Assembly: GCA_023014365.1 (NCBI GenBank)
Contig: JAEBUN010000001.1
Coordinates: forward strand, 2,294,001-2,358,000
Source of the DNA: Lepiota brunneoincarnata
Taxonomy: Eukaryota > Basidiomycota > Agaricomycetes > Agaricales > Agaricaceae
Direction of reading: 5' to 3'
DNA length: 64,000 nucleotides
The position numbers were made by a program, and so were the translations under genes. Of this stretch, positions 50,133 to 60,600 are shown piece after piece (positions within the stretch are counted from its first letter, which is position 1; every line of letters begins with the position of its first letter). Below the pieces are notes generated by a model. The model worked only from the letters and a program-made list of their open reading frames with translations. It did no database searches and was not told the origin of the DNA.

Positions 50133-51632
50133 TCAATCGTTATCGAATCTCCCTTTTCCATGCGAAAAGTTGCTCCCCACTTTCTTCTTCAAAAACTCTC
50201 CGTAGACGATAGGTTGTCGCACCGGTTCTTTTCTTGCTTCGCCTTGCCCATCCTGAATCCGAAGTGCAGCATCCAAGGGCTTGATGAGAGCGCCGAAATT
50301 TGGCTCAAAGAAGAATGGAATCCTGTTACAGTCAATGATCACATTTCTTTCCCTCTCAGAGACTCACGATATGCTGGATAAAGACGTGTTGAGTTGTGAC
50401 CTTTACCGGATTTCTAGGGAACAGTACCGGTAATTGGATCCTTTATGGATAACTCGATGCAAAGTAGACCGGTACAGGCCATTGGTCCAGATCTCCCACA
50501 CTGGCCGCACGAGGTCAGTCACACTGAGGCCCATTACACATTTCCGGGGCTTACTTTCGCCAATGTTGCACACCACACAATCGGGAATTGGGTTGGCCAT
50601 AATCCAAATACCGTTTTCTCCGTCTTCCTCAGGAGGGAGCCCCGATGTATTGGCTCTCTGAACACCTGGTCGAGACGAGAAGACCTGGAGCGCATTGGGT
50701 GTAGGATCTGCGTATAGAAAACTGGGGAAGCTCAAGTCAGCCTTCTCCCTTGCAATTTCTTGAGAATGTAGCTACGTCAAGCAACCATAATCCCTGTCAA
50801 AAGGCATTAAGGGTAAGCTTTCGGATGACACAGAAAATGCTGACTTGTGTGCTCCACAAGAGAAGCCATCATGCTCGTTTGGAAGTGGAGGATACCCTAT
50901 AGCATCTATTGAGGGGGGAATGTTCAGACGAGCACTTGAGTAGGAGCTCACCTATTACTCGCATCACCCAGAAACTGTCATCGACTTGAGCTCGAAGCTC
51001 CTCCCACTCCGACTTCGTCATTCCTAGTCCTTCTGCCATCCTATCAACACGTCAAATCCCCTCTGCAGTGTGGGGAGCGGGACTGCAGACTCACGCTTCC
51101 ATCACAATGAGTCCCAATCCTTTCATCTTCCGCACCCATTCTTCATATTTCTCCTTAAAGGTCGGAACGCTCGGCCACTGATTTTCTCCCCACAGCGGTT
51201 TTGTCCGATCGGGCACCTCCACGGGTCTATAGAAGTCCAAGCCTTCATGATTATCTGCCTTTCCCTTCGTCACATTCTCCTTAAGTCTTGCATAGCCTAT
51301 CACAAATTTAACAGCAAATTTCTTTCAGCTGCTAGTGCCCATATTACATTGAACGACAAAATCATCCACCCACCTCGGGCGTAATCCTGGTTACTCAAAG
51401 CAAGTTTATCCTTCTCCTCCTGCTGCAGCCCAAAAAACTCCTTCCCCAGCCTCGTAAGCTCCTCCGGTTCTTCTGGGTCCACGTACGCGGCGATATTCAA
51501 ATAAAAGAACCCGTAGTCGGTGCATGCACGGTGAAGCGCAGCGGCGGTCTCCTTTCTCTGGAGATCGCATTCCGGGGATGAATTCTCGCTGAGCAGAGGA
51601 GCAATATCGATGACCGGCAACTCATCGAGCAT
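50133..51632 (-). CDS. 2-oxoglutarate/Fe(II)-dependent oxygenase (isopenicillin N synthase-like)
   Basis: Exons 51632-51374, 51296-51095, 51040-50952, 50896-50845, 50793-50776, 50721-50555, 50500-50428, 50322-50133; 349 residues. The N-terminal DIOX_N region begins LPVIDIAPLL and has GFFYLNIAAYVDPEEP. In the catalytic jelly roll the Fe ligands are His and Asp in GAHKDYGCLT and a distal His in YRSTLHRVIHKG. The protein is soluble, without signal peptide. Such enzymes hydroxylate or oxidise small molecules; no neighbouring biosynthetic genes point to a pathway. Exon 5 is 18 nt and encodes the residues right after the HxD pair, so it is essential for activity. The last junction (50428 to 50322) could hide another tiny exon. 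Confidence 0.9.
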
Positions 51633-52114
51633 GGACGTAAGTGCTGGAGGAGCAGAGAGCAGAATGACTAGGTATAGCTATTATAGTGATTACAAAGCCT
51701 GGAAGGATAATAACCAACCATCTTAATCCGGAAAGTCCTGCGCTGCGACCGTGAAAGATCGAAATTTCAGTGTTCTTTGTCATGTAGTTGATTTTGCCTT
51801 GTGGCTGCAGCGGGGTGCCTTTAGTGCTCTCTCGGTTTTGTTCAAGGAATCGAACGCGGTCCTCGAAGGAAGGACGAAGAGAATGAAAAGGAGTAAGTGG
51901 TAACAGTGTTCCACGCTGCTTTGCTCATCTCATATCTTTGTTGCAAATGTATTGTGACATTGTTCTGTGTGCAATTTGTTTTTATGTAGCACTGCAACGG
52001 GAATTATTATCTACCCAGCCGCACAACAACAAAAGTATGCTAAGGAGCGGCTCAAAGGCCAGGGACAGGTGGCTCGAATGGCAGAAAAGGGTGTGAAAGG
52101 TGATTATTATGGAA
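51633..52114. other. Intergenic with a possible small plus-strand spliced gene
   Basis: 482 bp before the oxygenase start and after the histone-fold stop. On the plus strand a strong donor (GTAAGT at 51893) and acceptor (TTTTTATGTAG ending at 51989) could frame an intron. The frame after it is hydrophilic (PAAQQQKYAKERLKGQGQVA) and runs to 52212, overlapping the histone-fold gene's 3' end on the other strand. No in-frame ATG was found upstream, so I do not call a gene. Confidence 0.3.
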
Positions 52115-53739
52115 CTAGTCCGTGGGATTATCCAGTGAATGTATCGTCCGTCCAGGTGTGGATGCGGCTGGAGAAGCCGGGCCCACTATCAACGGAGGGA
52201 TTGAGGGTGTAGATGGAGGCGGGCGGGGGAATGGCCCACCAGGACCCTGAAGGAAGGCACTCCCGGGACCAGTCAAAGGACCTGTCCACGGTTCTTGAGT
52301 CGTCTGAACATAGACCATAGGCTTTTCATGTGAGTGGTCAAACTGGCTTGGGGGTGAGTCTTTGGGGTTTCCGTTGGCCAAACTTCCAGAAGGATGTGTT
52401 TTCTGGTGTTCGTACACTGGGCTGTGATGGTCCTCGGCATGGTCTCCGCGGTTGACCAGGGCTTCAGATCTATCCCACTGGCTGACCGAAAGGAGTGGGC
52501 GGAGAGCATCTTCACTTGAAAAGGCCTCTGGCGGGGCTGGGGGTTGTTGGGAAGAGGATGTGCCGTTTAATGGGCTGTTCCTCCGACGCGAATCGTCGCC
52601 CGTTCTGTATAGTCTCCGGCTCTTCTCTTTCCATTCTTCCCAGGTTTGAGCAGGTTCGGTAATCGCGTTCGTGCTCGTATTTGGGTTTGGATAGGGGTTC
52701 TGAGGGGCTAGCGTACCATTCTTTCTCTGCTGTGATCTGCTGAGGCCCGGGGTGTAGGATCTCCGCGCGCAGTGCGACCTCTCTCGGGGTAAGGGTTCAG
52801 CATCAGCATTTGGTGCATTTGGAAGTGGTGGTCTCCAACCAGGAGCGTGACCCGTCAGTAGGGGTAATCCTGGTTCTGATTTCGGACACTGGGGCCCGTC
52901 TTCTGACGGCTCGTGAATCACGACAGACGAGTCACCGGATGTTGTTGGTGTTGACATGGCCTGTGGTGGCTCAGGTTGTCGTTGGGGTCGGGCACGGCCA
53001 TTCTGAAATTGCATTGCGGGGTCATCCTCGACCAGTTCCTGTTCTCGCCTTGCTCTCAGAGCCAAGGCACTGACCAACGTTCTTGGTGTTGGAATAGTGT
53101 CTAATGACATATTCAGAATCATTCGGGAGCCAGGATGTTGCAACCAACCTTGGAGGAATTTCAATTCGTAATGATGTTGCGTCGCGGCAGCTGCAAACCA
53201 TGTTAGCGCCATGTATGCACACCTCGATATTTCATACCCATGTCATTGTATCTGACCATTGTTCGATTCTGTTCACTAGCTCGTTGATAACCAGCCCTGA
53301 CAAGGCGTTTGATAAATTCTTCCTGAGATGTAGGGATTACCAAGGATACGTTTCCCGGTGGGATGGCATATACATACGGTGGCGATGGAGAGTAGAAATA
53401 TACCCTCTTTGGAGAGATTCAAGCTGCCGAGCACTCCTATGACAAGGCGATAGGTCAGAGATCGTACGGGGAGCCATAAATTTGCAAACCATCGGCTTGA
53501 AGGATGTTCTCGATCCGCACTGCAGGTAAGAGTGTCTGACCAGGGCGCCGCTCGTTGGCTTTGGTGTGGGAGGGTTTCTTGGGAATGGGTGCGTCGGGTT
53601 GCTGGTCGGGTGGGGTTTCCGAGTCGGAGTCGAGCTGGTCGATCTCCTCCTCGGCGTCGGGCTCAGAGTCGTCTATGGTTTCGTTGTCGGAGACATCTGG
53701 GAGCTGCTGGATGGTGATGGGGTCGGGGAGGTGGTTCAT
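52115..53739 (-). CDS. Histone-fold protein (CBF/NF-Y-like, Dpb3/CHRAC type) with long Pro-rich tail
   Basis: Exons 53739-53490, 53436-53378, 53322-53238, 53190-52115; 489 residues. An acidic N-terminus (about 20-50) precedes a histone fold (about 70-150): LPAVRIENILQADGGVLGSL, then SKEGIFLLSIATEEFIKRLV and NRTMVRYNDMAAATQHHYEL. This matches small partner subunits such as Dpb3/POLE4 of DNA polymerase epsilon and the CHRAC/Dls1 remodelling subunits; which one cannot be told. The remaining 330 residues are disordered and rich in Pro, Ser and Arg, much longer than the usual family members. Nuclear chromatin or replication role is inferred from the fold only. Confidence 0.85.
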
Positions 53740-53938
53740 GGGGTAGGTCGGGGGAGAGGAGGGGGTAAATGAGTCGGGGGGGCTGCTTCGTATGGGTTAT
53801 GGGAGGGGGACATAAAGAGCATAACTTGGGGGTACTCTTGTGACGGGTCACGTTCAGACACACTTCCGTCGCCCTGACGCGATTTCGCTTCCGGGCCAGC
53901 TTTTGTTTTTTACAATTGATGTACAGATATAGGGTCTA

Positions 53939-54613
53939 CTACGCGTCTTCAACAGTGATCATTTTGCTTGTACTGTCGACGGCCTTGCTCAGGGTAACAC
54001 TCAGTACCCCGTTCTGCAATTTGGCCGTCACGTTGTTGGGGTCAACCGGACACGGGAGCCACACAGTCCGCGTAAATGAGTAGTTCCTGCTGTACGGGCG
54101 TTCCAAGGAAATCTGTGTCCCAATATTGTCTTTTCCCACAGAGGTCGACTTGGATGCTATACAAAAATCAAATTGCTCTATCAGGTCTTATTCAAATTTA
54201 TATTTCCCAAAAAAAGACATACCATCAGTGTATTCTGCAGAAGTGGCAGCATCGTTAATGTCAGTCTTTGGGTCCAACTTGTCCCCTGCCGTAGCGTCTG
54301 ACGCCCCCGACGACGATTTCTCTGTCACTTTACCTTGGATGGTGATGCTCCGGTTACCATCGCCAACCAGGACCTGAAGATTCTCTTTGGAGACGCCAGG
54401 AAGGTCTGCGTCAAGGGTGTACCCGTTCCTCTTTTCTGTCACGTCAACGGCCGGACGGGCGAGCATATTGAATGCTGAAAATGAGTCCGCAAGAAAATAA
54501 TCGCGGTCCCGGTGGGGGATGGGTGGATAATACGCTGGGCTGTGGCCAAAAGGCTCATCCAGCATGCGGAAAAGGGGTCGAAATTCGCGAAAGAGCTGGC
54601 GTGCGATGGACAT
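53939..54613 (-). CDS. Small heat-shock protein, Hsp20/alpha-crystallin family
   Basis: Exons 54613-54223 and 54156-53939; 202 residues. The N-terminus MSIARQLFREFRPLFRMLDE precedes an alpha-crystallin domain from about residue 50: RPAVDVTEKRNGYTLDADLP, GVSKENLQVLVGDGNRSITI and the C-terminal LQNGVLSVTLSKAVD. A variable Ser/Thr/Asp-rich loop of about 40 residues (104-145) holds the intron and is typical of fungal Hsp20s. ATP-independent chaperone that holds unfolding proteins. A TATA run 30 bp before the ATG and a TTCNNGAA heat-shock-type element 110 bp upstream fit stress control. Confidence 0.93.
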
Positions 54614-54642
54614 TGCTTGAAGACTGTGCAGTCATAGACGCC

Positions 54643-54653
54643 TATATATATAT
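54643..54653 (-). promoter_or_regulatory. TATA-box-like run upstream of Hsp20 gene
   Basis: TATATATATAT lies 30 bp upstream of the Hsp20 start codon on the minus strand. If used, the 5' untranslated region would be only a few bases long, or initiation occurs elsewhere. Confidence 0.4.
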
Positions 54654-54722
54654 GTAGCACTCCATTGCTATGGGGCCTGCAATGGCAATTCGAGGCGAAA
54701 CATGCTCGAAATGACTGGCAAG

Positions 54723-54730
54723 TTCCAGAA
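54723..54730. promoter_or_regulatory. Candidate heat-shock element core
   Basis: TTCCAGAA fits the tail-to-tail HSE unit TTCNNGAA and is 110 bp upstream of the Hsp20 start. Further GAA/TTC triplets at 54689-54710 are not in perfect 5-bp register, so only a partial HSE is supported. Confidence 0.4.
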
Positions 54731-54858
54731 TAACTCACCTGCGCCAATCTGTGACGTAACATGGGCACACTTTTAGTTAGTCTGTTATTTACATACATAC
54801 AATACCAAAGATTTTATTTACATATCAACAGTGATAGATCGTTCACTGCGCAGCAGTG

Positions 54859-56202
54859 TCAGTTCCCTGGCCACTCAACCACCCACTGTGCAGCGACAGT
54901 ATGCTCTTGGTTGTCGTCATCTTCAAACTTGAGCTTGTACGTGGGCATATACTTGGATGAAGGGAGGACCTGTGGAGATCATTAGTGCTTGCTTTCCTCC
55001 TCCGACAGCACATGTGCTTACACGGCCAGGGTGCATCTCTTTCGGTGTAGCAATTACCTCAGCTCGATAGAAGCAGCTCGTATCAGGGTATAGAGCCATC
55101 ACGGTAGAACTTGCTGGAAACTCCTGGTAGGCGCTCACATGTGCTTGGCTTCCGGGCGGTGCATTTGGATCTGGTAACGGTATGATAGACTTGATGTTGG
55201 TGCTATATGTTCTACTGTTGGATTAGCCAGGGCCAAAATAAAACCGTGTAAAAGAGAGGACGCACATTCCAGGTTGGCCGTCTTCTTGCGGCTCAGCGTC
55301 TTGAACCTCGTATTTATTCGGGGAAATGCATTTAGTGACAAGCGCTAATATCCACGTGTTTTCGTCGGTATCACCACTGGCTCCTTTACCGGGGGGTGGA
55401 TGGAAAGCCACCTTACGACCTTCTTGTAACTGTGGTACTTTGTCGACACGACCGTCCTTTCTGGCCTTCGCATCACGACCGTGGGTGTTTGTTGGTGTTG
55501 GTCCCACGGAGCCTCTCGGAGGAAGTGTAATAGAGACGGAGTTCTTCACGGAGTTAAGTCCAGAAGAAGCTGAGGTACTAGAGGGCGAAGGTGCTCGCGG
55601 CCGTTTGTTTCGTTTCTCTGCAATTTGGTTCCAGACTCCCAGGATTCAAATTTGGGCACCATGGAAGCTCACCTGGTGGAAGGGCTTCTGGCGCCTTCCT
55701 GAGTGCTATTAATATTTCTACGCGCTCAATAGCATCGTCGAGCGCTCTTCAGCAGAATGTCAACATACGACCAGTCGAATCGTGGGAAGGTCACTTGCTT
55801 TTCTTCTTGTAGTGCGGCGGTCTCGATTTCACGGAGACCGTTAGAAAGTCGCTTAAAGGTTTGTTTGACCGCATCAAAGCCTTCGGCAGGAAGGGTGTCA
55901 TCGGTCGGCCATGCAGAGATCATCCTATTGACTCTGCCAATGGTCTCCGTCGTTGAGCTGATCGGGTACTTATTTGTTAATACCCTGATGGCCTCTGCGG
56001 CCTGTGTCCAGTATTCTACCTCTGTATGAGAACAGAAATTCATGTATGAGTGGGTGCAATGTTGAATCGAATAAGGCAAGGGGATATTGGAATGTGACGG
56101 TGTCATTTTAAACGCCGACAAGGGGTGAGAGGGCAGGAAAGTCTGGTTCCACGCACCCTCTGAAGTAGCTGGCCTGGAGGATATACCCCGCCGCCTGTCC
56201 AT
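54859..56202 (-). CDS. SGF29: SAGA-associated factor 29 homologue (tandem Tudor H3K4me reader)
   Basis: Exons 56202-56157, 56021-55799, 55746-55673, 55617-55266, 55214-55022, 54969-54859; 332 residues. SGF29 docks SAGA at H3K4-methylated nucleosomes. The N-terminal helical half ends in LRKAPEALPP. The tandem Tudor domain occupies about residues 190-332: EGRKVAFHPPPGKGASGD, TWILALVTKC, then ALYPDTSCFYRAEVIA with the aromatic residues that line the methyl-lysine pocket, and EHTVAAQWVVEWPGN at the end. Start 56202 is the first true ATG; earlier frame begins with GTG. The intron after 55799 appears to use a GC donor (GCAAGT); no GT donor keeps the frame. Confidence 0.9.
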
Positions 56203-56414
56203 GTATAGCTCGGTGTTTGTGAAACAACGTGTCGTTCCCGGCACGTTGCCTCAGAGGCCGGACATGAATTGTGTGAAACCAGACGTTGAAGTGGTTGATG
56301 CAAGTGTGTGACAGGTGCCAATTCGACCTGTAGCTTTCAGACTCCGCTCGGAGTTACGCTGATGCCAATTTCCGGCCAGATAAGATATGTATTACAGTAA
56401 ATAGTCAAGTTGCA

Positions 56415-57411
56415 CTAGGCGTCCTCATCCAGGCTCACTGCTGCAAGCTTCCGCAAGGACACATCGTATACGACTGATGGTGCAGGTTAGACAGTGGCCC
56501 CGTCATCAATAAAGAATATACCTTCTTCTATCTTTTTGATATCATACTTTAGGCTGTCGAATCGCCTTCGCAGCATATCGTTTTTCAAGTTGAGCTATAG
56601 GAACTCGCTTATTTACCACTGAATTCCATAAAGATGAGAAGTCACCATGGAGAAGCCGGCAAAAAGGTCCCTGACGAAAATGGAGATCTTGATAGGCTCT
56701 TCAAAGTTTCCAAGCGTGACGCTATTCACAGCCAGTCGCGACTGACATTGAGTATGAGTCCCGCCATCTGATTCTAGCGATGGAATTGCCATACGAGCTC
56801 ATTGACGAGACTAATAAGTCCATGCAAATAGTCTTCCACAGGCAGTGCCATGCGGTCCACCGACTCCGGCTTGACTAATGGTTCAGGTTATCTTGAGCCA
56901 GGGAAAGCATGACAATGTCCCTTACGGCCAAGGGTGTCCGAGACTTGTTGAAAGGAAACGAGATCTCTTTTCGTCATGTACTCAACCATGGCGACAGTAA
57001 AGACGACAGTTCGCAGAGAATTTGTCCACATATCCTTCCAGCGCCAGAACTGGTTTTTTGGAACAATGGAGGTCAATCTTGATATAGTCTCCTGGAACCC
57101 ATGGATTATAGGACGGACAGAGTCCAATAGAGGTGGCACTGGGATATCGAAAGCGTTTCAACGCCTCGGGCATTTGTGTCCGAATGAAAATGACTGACGT
57201 GTGTTTGGAGGAGTAGAATGTATCCTATTTAGGACACCGGCTGCTGTACGCACGATTTTGTCCAGCTCGTTGACTTGTTCTTTTATTTTCTGGAAGGAAA
57301 GAAATCTCTAGCATCGCCCTGGGGATAAGGCAAGGTGGGGGCAGGTACTTCTCGTATTTCGGCATCATGATCAAGCAGCCTATTCAACTTCTCTACGTCG
57401 TCAAAATCCAT
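56415..57411 (-). CDS. Translin
   Basis: Exons 57411-57349, 57289-57199, 57138-56926, 56874-56795, 56741-56646, 56594-56522, 56473-56415; 224 residues against 228 in human translin. Translin binds single-stranded RNA and DNA and, with TRAX, forms the C3PO endoribonuclease, which also trims tRNA leaders in filamentous fungi. The all-helical family signature is plain: NQFWRWKDMWTNSLRTVVFT, LPVEDYLHGLISLVNELSRL, AVNSVTLGNFEEP and LNLKNDMLRRRFDSLKYDIK. No TRAX gene is in the window. Seven exons with consistent phase. Its start is 233 bp from the SEN1 start, so the two share a divergent promoter. Confidence 0.93.
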
Positions 57412-57644
57412 AATCTCCTATCCAGCGATGGTTTCTGGGTGGAATGGGTTGCTTGTGTCTGATGTTCTGATGAAGGGCATATCGCACGTGATGAGCCCCG
57501 CTAAAGCATCCACAATTCGATATACGGCTTGCCGTTGAAATATATAAACCTCGCTGAGCTAGCGGGGCCAATCCCCCCCCCTCCCAACGTCCACTTTGTT
57601 TTCACTTCACATAGTGCGCGTAAGGCCATAGAAATATACCCTGC
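57412..57644. promoter_or_regulatory. Divergent translin/SEN1 promoter with inverted repeat
   Basis: 233 bp shared by two divergent genes. A perfect 9-bp inverted repeat, GCCCCGCTA at 57495-57503 and TAGCGGGGC at 57560-57568, brackets a TATATAAA at 57541-57548. A short C-run follows at about 57573. The symmetric sites could be a regulator's binding pair; the factor is unknown. Confidence 0.45.
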
Positions 57645-60600
57645 ATGGAACGTAAAGTTGTCAAAACGCTCCTTGCCAAGCTACGCGACGATCCTGTTGG
57701 CAACGATGGGGCAACCGACCAGATTCTAGCTCAAGTTTACTCGTTCCTGATGGGTATTCCCAAAGATCAGGGCGGAGCACTGCACTGGTTCTGTAGCCGT
57801 GCGGATTCTACGACCATAGCTGCTGCGTCCTTCCTGCTTAGATTGTTCGCGTATGACGGGAGTGAGGCTGAGTCATGGAGAGGAAAGCTGCACTTTTCTT
57901 TATCTGGGTGCTGCGAATGTGTGGTAGAGCTAGAGGAGGTGAAGAGGGCTTCTAGAACGACGTGAGTCATCATATCATACACGTCTCAGGTAGGACTTAT
58001 TCTTTCCAATAGGTATTTTTCGAAGTATTCTCCAACAGTACTGGATAATTTCTGGTCGAAGTTTGAGGCATGGGAGACTAGCCAAATACTAGGAGACTTA
58101 AGCCGCCTTGGAATTACCCCCACAAATTCGGATCCTATGGTTCAGACGCTTTCCGATATTCCCTCTCCTCTCGTACTGCGAATGGTATCCAACTGGGCAG
58201 TCTTCTCAAACGGCGAAATACAGACCATCATTCATGCGATACCTCCACGAACGGCGTTTCAGGATTGGCCTACCGCGGCCATTCCTCCTGGTATCCTTGT
58301 TCTCCTCGTTGAGCAGACATCAATTGTACGACAATGGGCGAGCTCTCAGGCTGCGAGATATCCAGGCATTCCTCTCCCTTCCGAAAAGTTTGTTCGTGGC
58401 TACCTGAAAGCTCTTAATGCACTCGTGTATGGTCTCGCGCCGAAGAATTCCTCACTTCCATTTTCCGATCAATTCTCGTTTTTCTCGTTCGCGCGGGATC
58501 CATATGACATCTGGGCAGGTTTCAGCATGGCCCTGCGATTCATTCCAGTTGAATTTTTGAGGCCAAACCAAGAGTGCATGGTTGATATTCGTAGAGTGGT
58601 GTCCGGGCATTTGAGTGATAATGGCATGCGTACGTCTCGACCCGTTTTGCCGGAATTTTACACTCATCAATTGATTCAGACTTCGCTGAAGTTTTACGTT
58701 GCTTTATCTTCTTGCTCAAACGCCTGGGTGAAGGTATCTGGGCAGATGAAGCGTCGGAATATCCCCTGATGGTTTTTGACGCGGTGAAGGACAACCCCAC
58801 GTTTGCCAACCTCCTTCGATCTGCCAAACCATCAAGCGAAAAACCGTGGTTTCTTTCTTGGATTTTCGAGTACTTTCACACGGTGCAACGGATGGAAGTG
58901 ATCTATGCAGCAGTCGTGGCAAAGATATCTAATTTCCTTTTGGAGGAGTTACAACATGAGCGATTCGTTGATGCACGGCCAATCTTCATGGAGTCCGCAG
59001 CATATGTAAGTTTTGAAGAGCAAACCCAGACCCATATATAAACTCATTCTCTGCACGTTCCAGCTCCTCTCGTCAAATTTCTCTAAAGCCCTTAGCAAGA
59101 ACGACCCTCGAGACAAAGCCTTGATGGCCATTTTATCGGCCGTTGATATTCATGCCAGCATCCTAAGCCGGGTCACTCTCCATCGTGACTACGACCAAAA
59201 CCAGTGGTCAAGCGCTCGTGCTGCTTCGCGCGAGCTGTTGAACAAGGTTCTACTCGCTGACGTGAAAAACATCTCCGCTGTGATCACAGAGACATGTCGA
59301 GTCGCGGGCCAAGCAATGGTTAAGAAGCCTTTGGGTCGGATATCTCCCCTCTCTGTCCGCAAGGGATTGTGGGTAAGAATTTATAAATCCATTCATCGTC
59401 AAGATCCCGGGGGTCTCGCCAATGTCCTGTGCCTAGTGTCAAAGGCATCCCATATTGACACAATCAACAAGAATACCCTCGAAGCCATGCTCGCAGCAGT
59501 GAACATTGGGGAGGGCTATGCGAATGGAGCTGCAGTGGTTGATGTTATCAATGCTGCTCTGCTTACAATTCGTACTGGTTTCCTTGAGGGCGTCAAGAAT
59601 TTCGTCGATTATGGCACTTCTGCCGAAGTCCTGGATGTTATCGAACGTCCTGGGGTTGGCGAAGCACTCATGCTTCTCTTGCTTTCCCCTGTTGACGATT
59701 TTCATACTGCTGCCAAAACCTTGACCAGTCAAGCCTTCGATGTCGACGGTCGTCTGGAGTGTATTCGTGCCCTCCTTGAAAACCTTCCATCCCCTGCATT
59801 CAATGGGCTCTCCGGGTTCCTCGACATATTTTGCAGCTACGCACCTGCCGTACCGGAAGCCTGTTCTCTATCTAAATCCCTCGTCCGGTGTTTTACCGAT
59901 GTCATCGAGGCCCTCTGTTCTAAGCCCGATGAGCTCCTTCGTAATGTCCAGTATCTCCGACTTACAGAATCCAATGGACCTGCTTCACGGATGATCGAGC
60001 TTTGGGCCCTCATGTCAAAGGCTATTGCAGTCATTTTCAAGCGTACTCCCGCCTGGTCGCTTTACTTTGATAATGCCGAGATGATTGAGTGGATGCGAGA
60101 TGCTCTCATCTTTGGGCGAGATATGCTAGGCCAGTGGCAGGTTATAGAGGCTGCAGCGAACGCCTTTTCCCAGAATCAGCATCGGAGCAAAGACAAAAGC
60201 AATGCTTCACATAAAAACCTGTCTAGCATAGGACAGAAGATGATCAACTGTTTCCAAGATGTTCTTACGGAGTTGTCGAGGTGGCTAAGACTTACCGATG
60301 AGGAGCTTTTACATCAGTCATTCTCGCTCTTGCAATCCTTATTCCAACTCTTTCGTAAAACAGATACGCGCCCTTGTACCGCCGCGCTCACGAAACTGGC
60401 CAGATACGCTGATTCGGCTCGCAAAGACGTCCACCAGACACGGAGTCGACTTGATGCATCCCGTCTTTCTGCACTGGAGGAGGCCCTTGCTGCCTTTAAT
60501 GAAGACGATGACGAAATTCAAATCATTTCTGAGAAAATTATCTCCAAATCGGCAACAGCTGCTCGCAAAGAGCAGGCATCTATGGGCAAGTCGACTACCG

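Noticed and set aside
57250..57260. Splice pair GTGCGT...ACAG in translin
   Set aside because: It would be a 10-nt intron; the read-through frame IVRTAAGVLNRIH is family-like.
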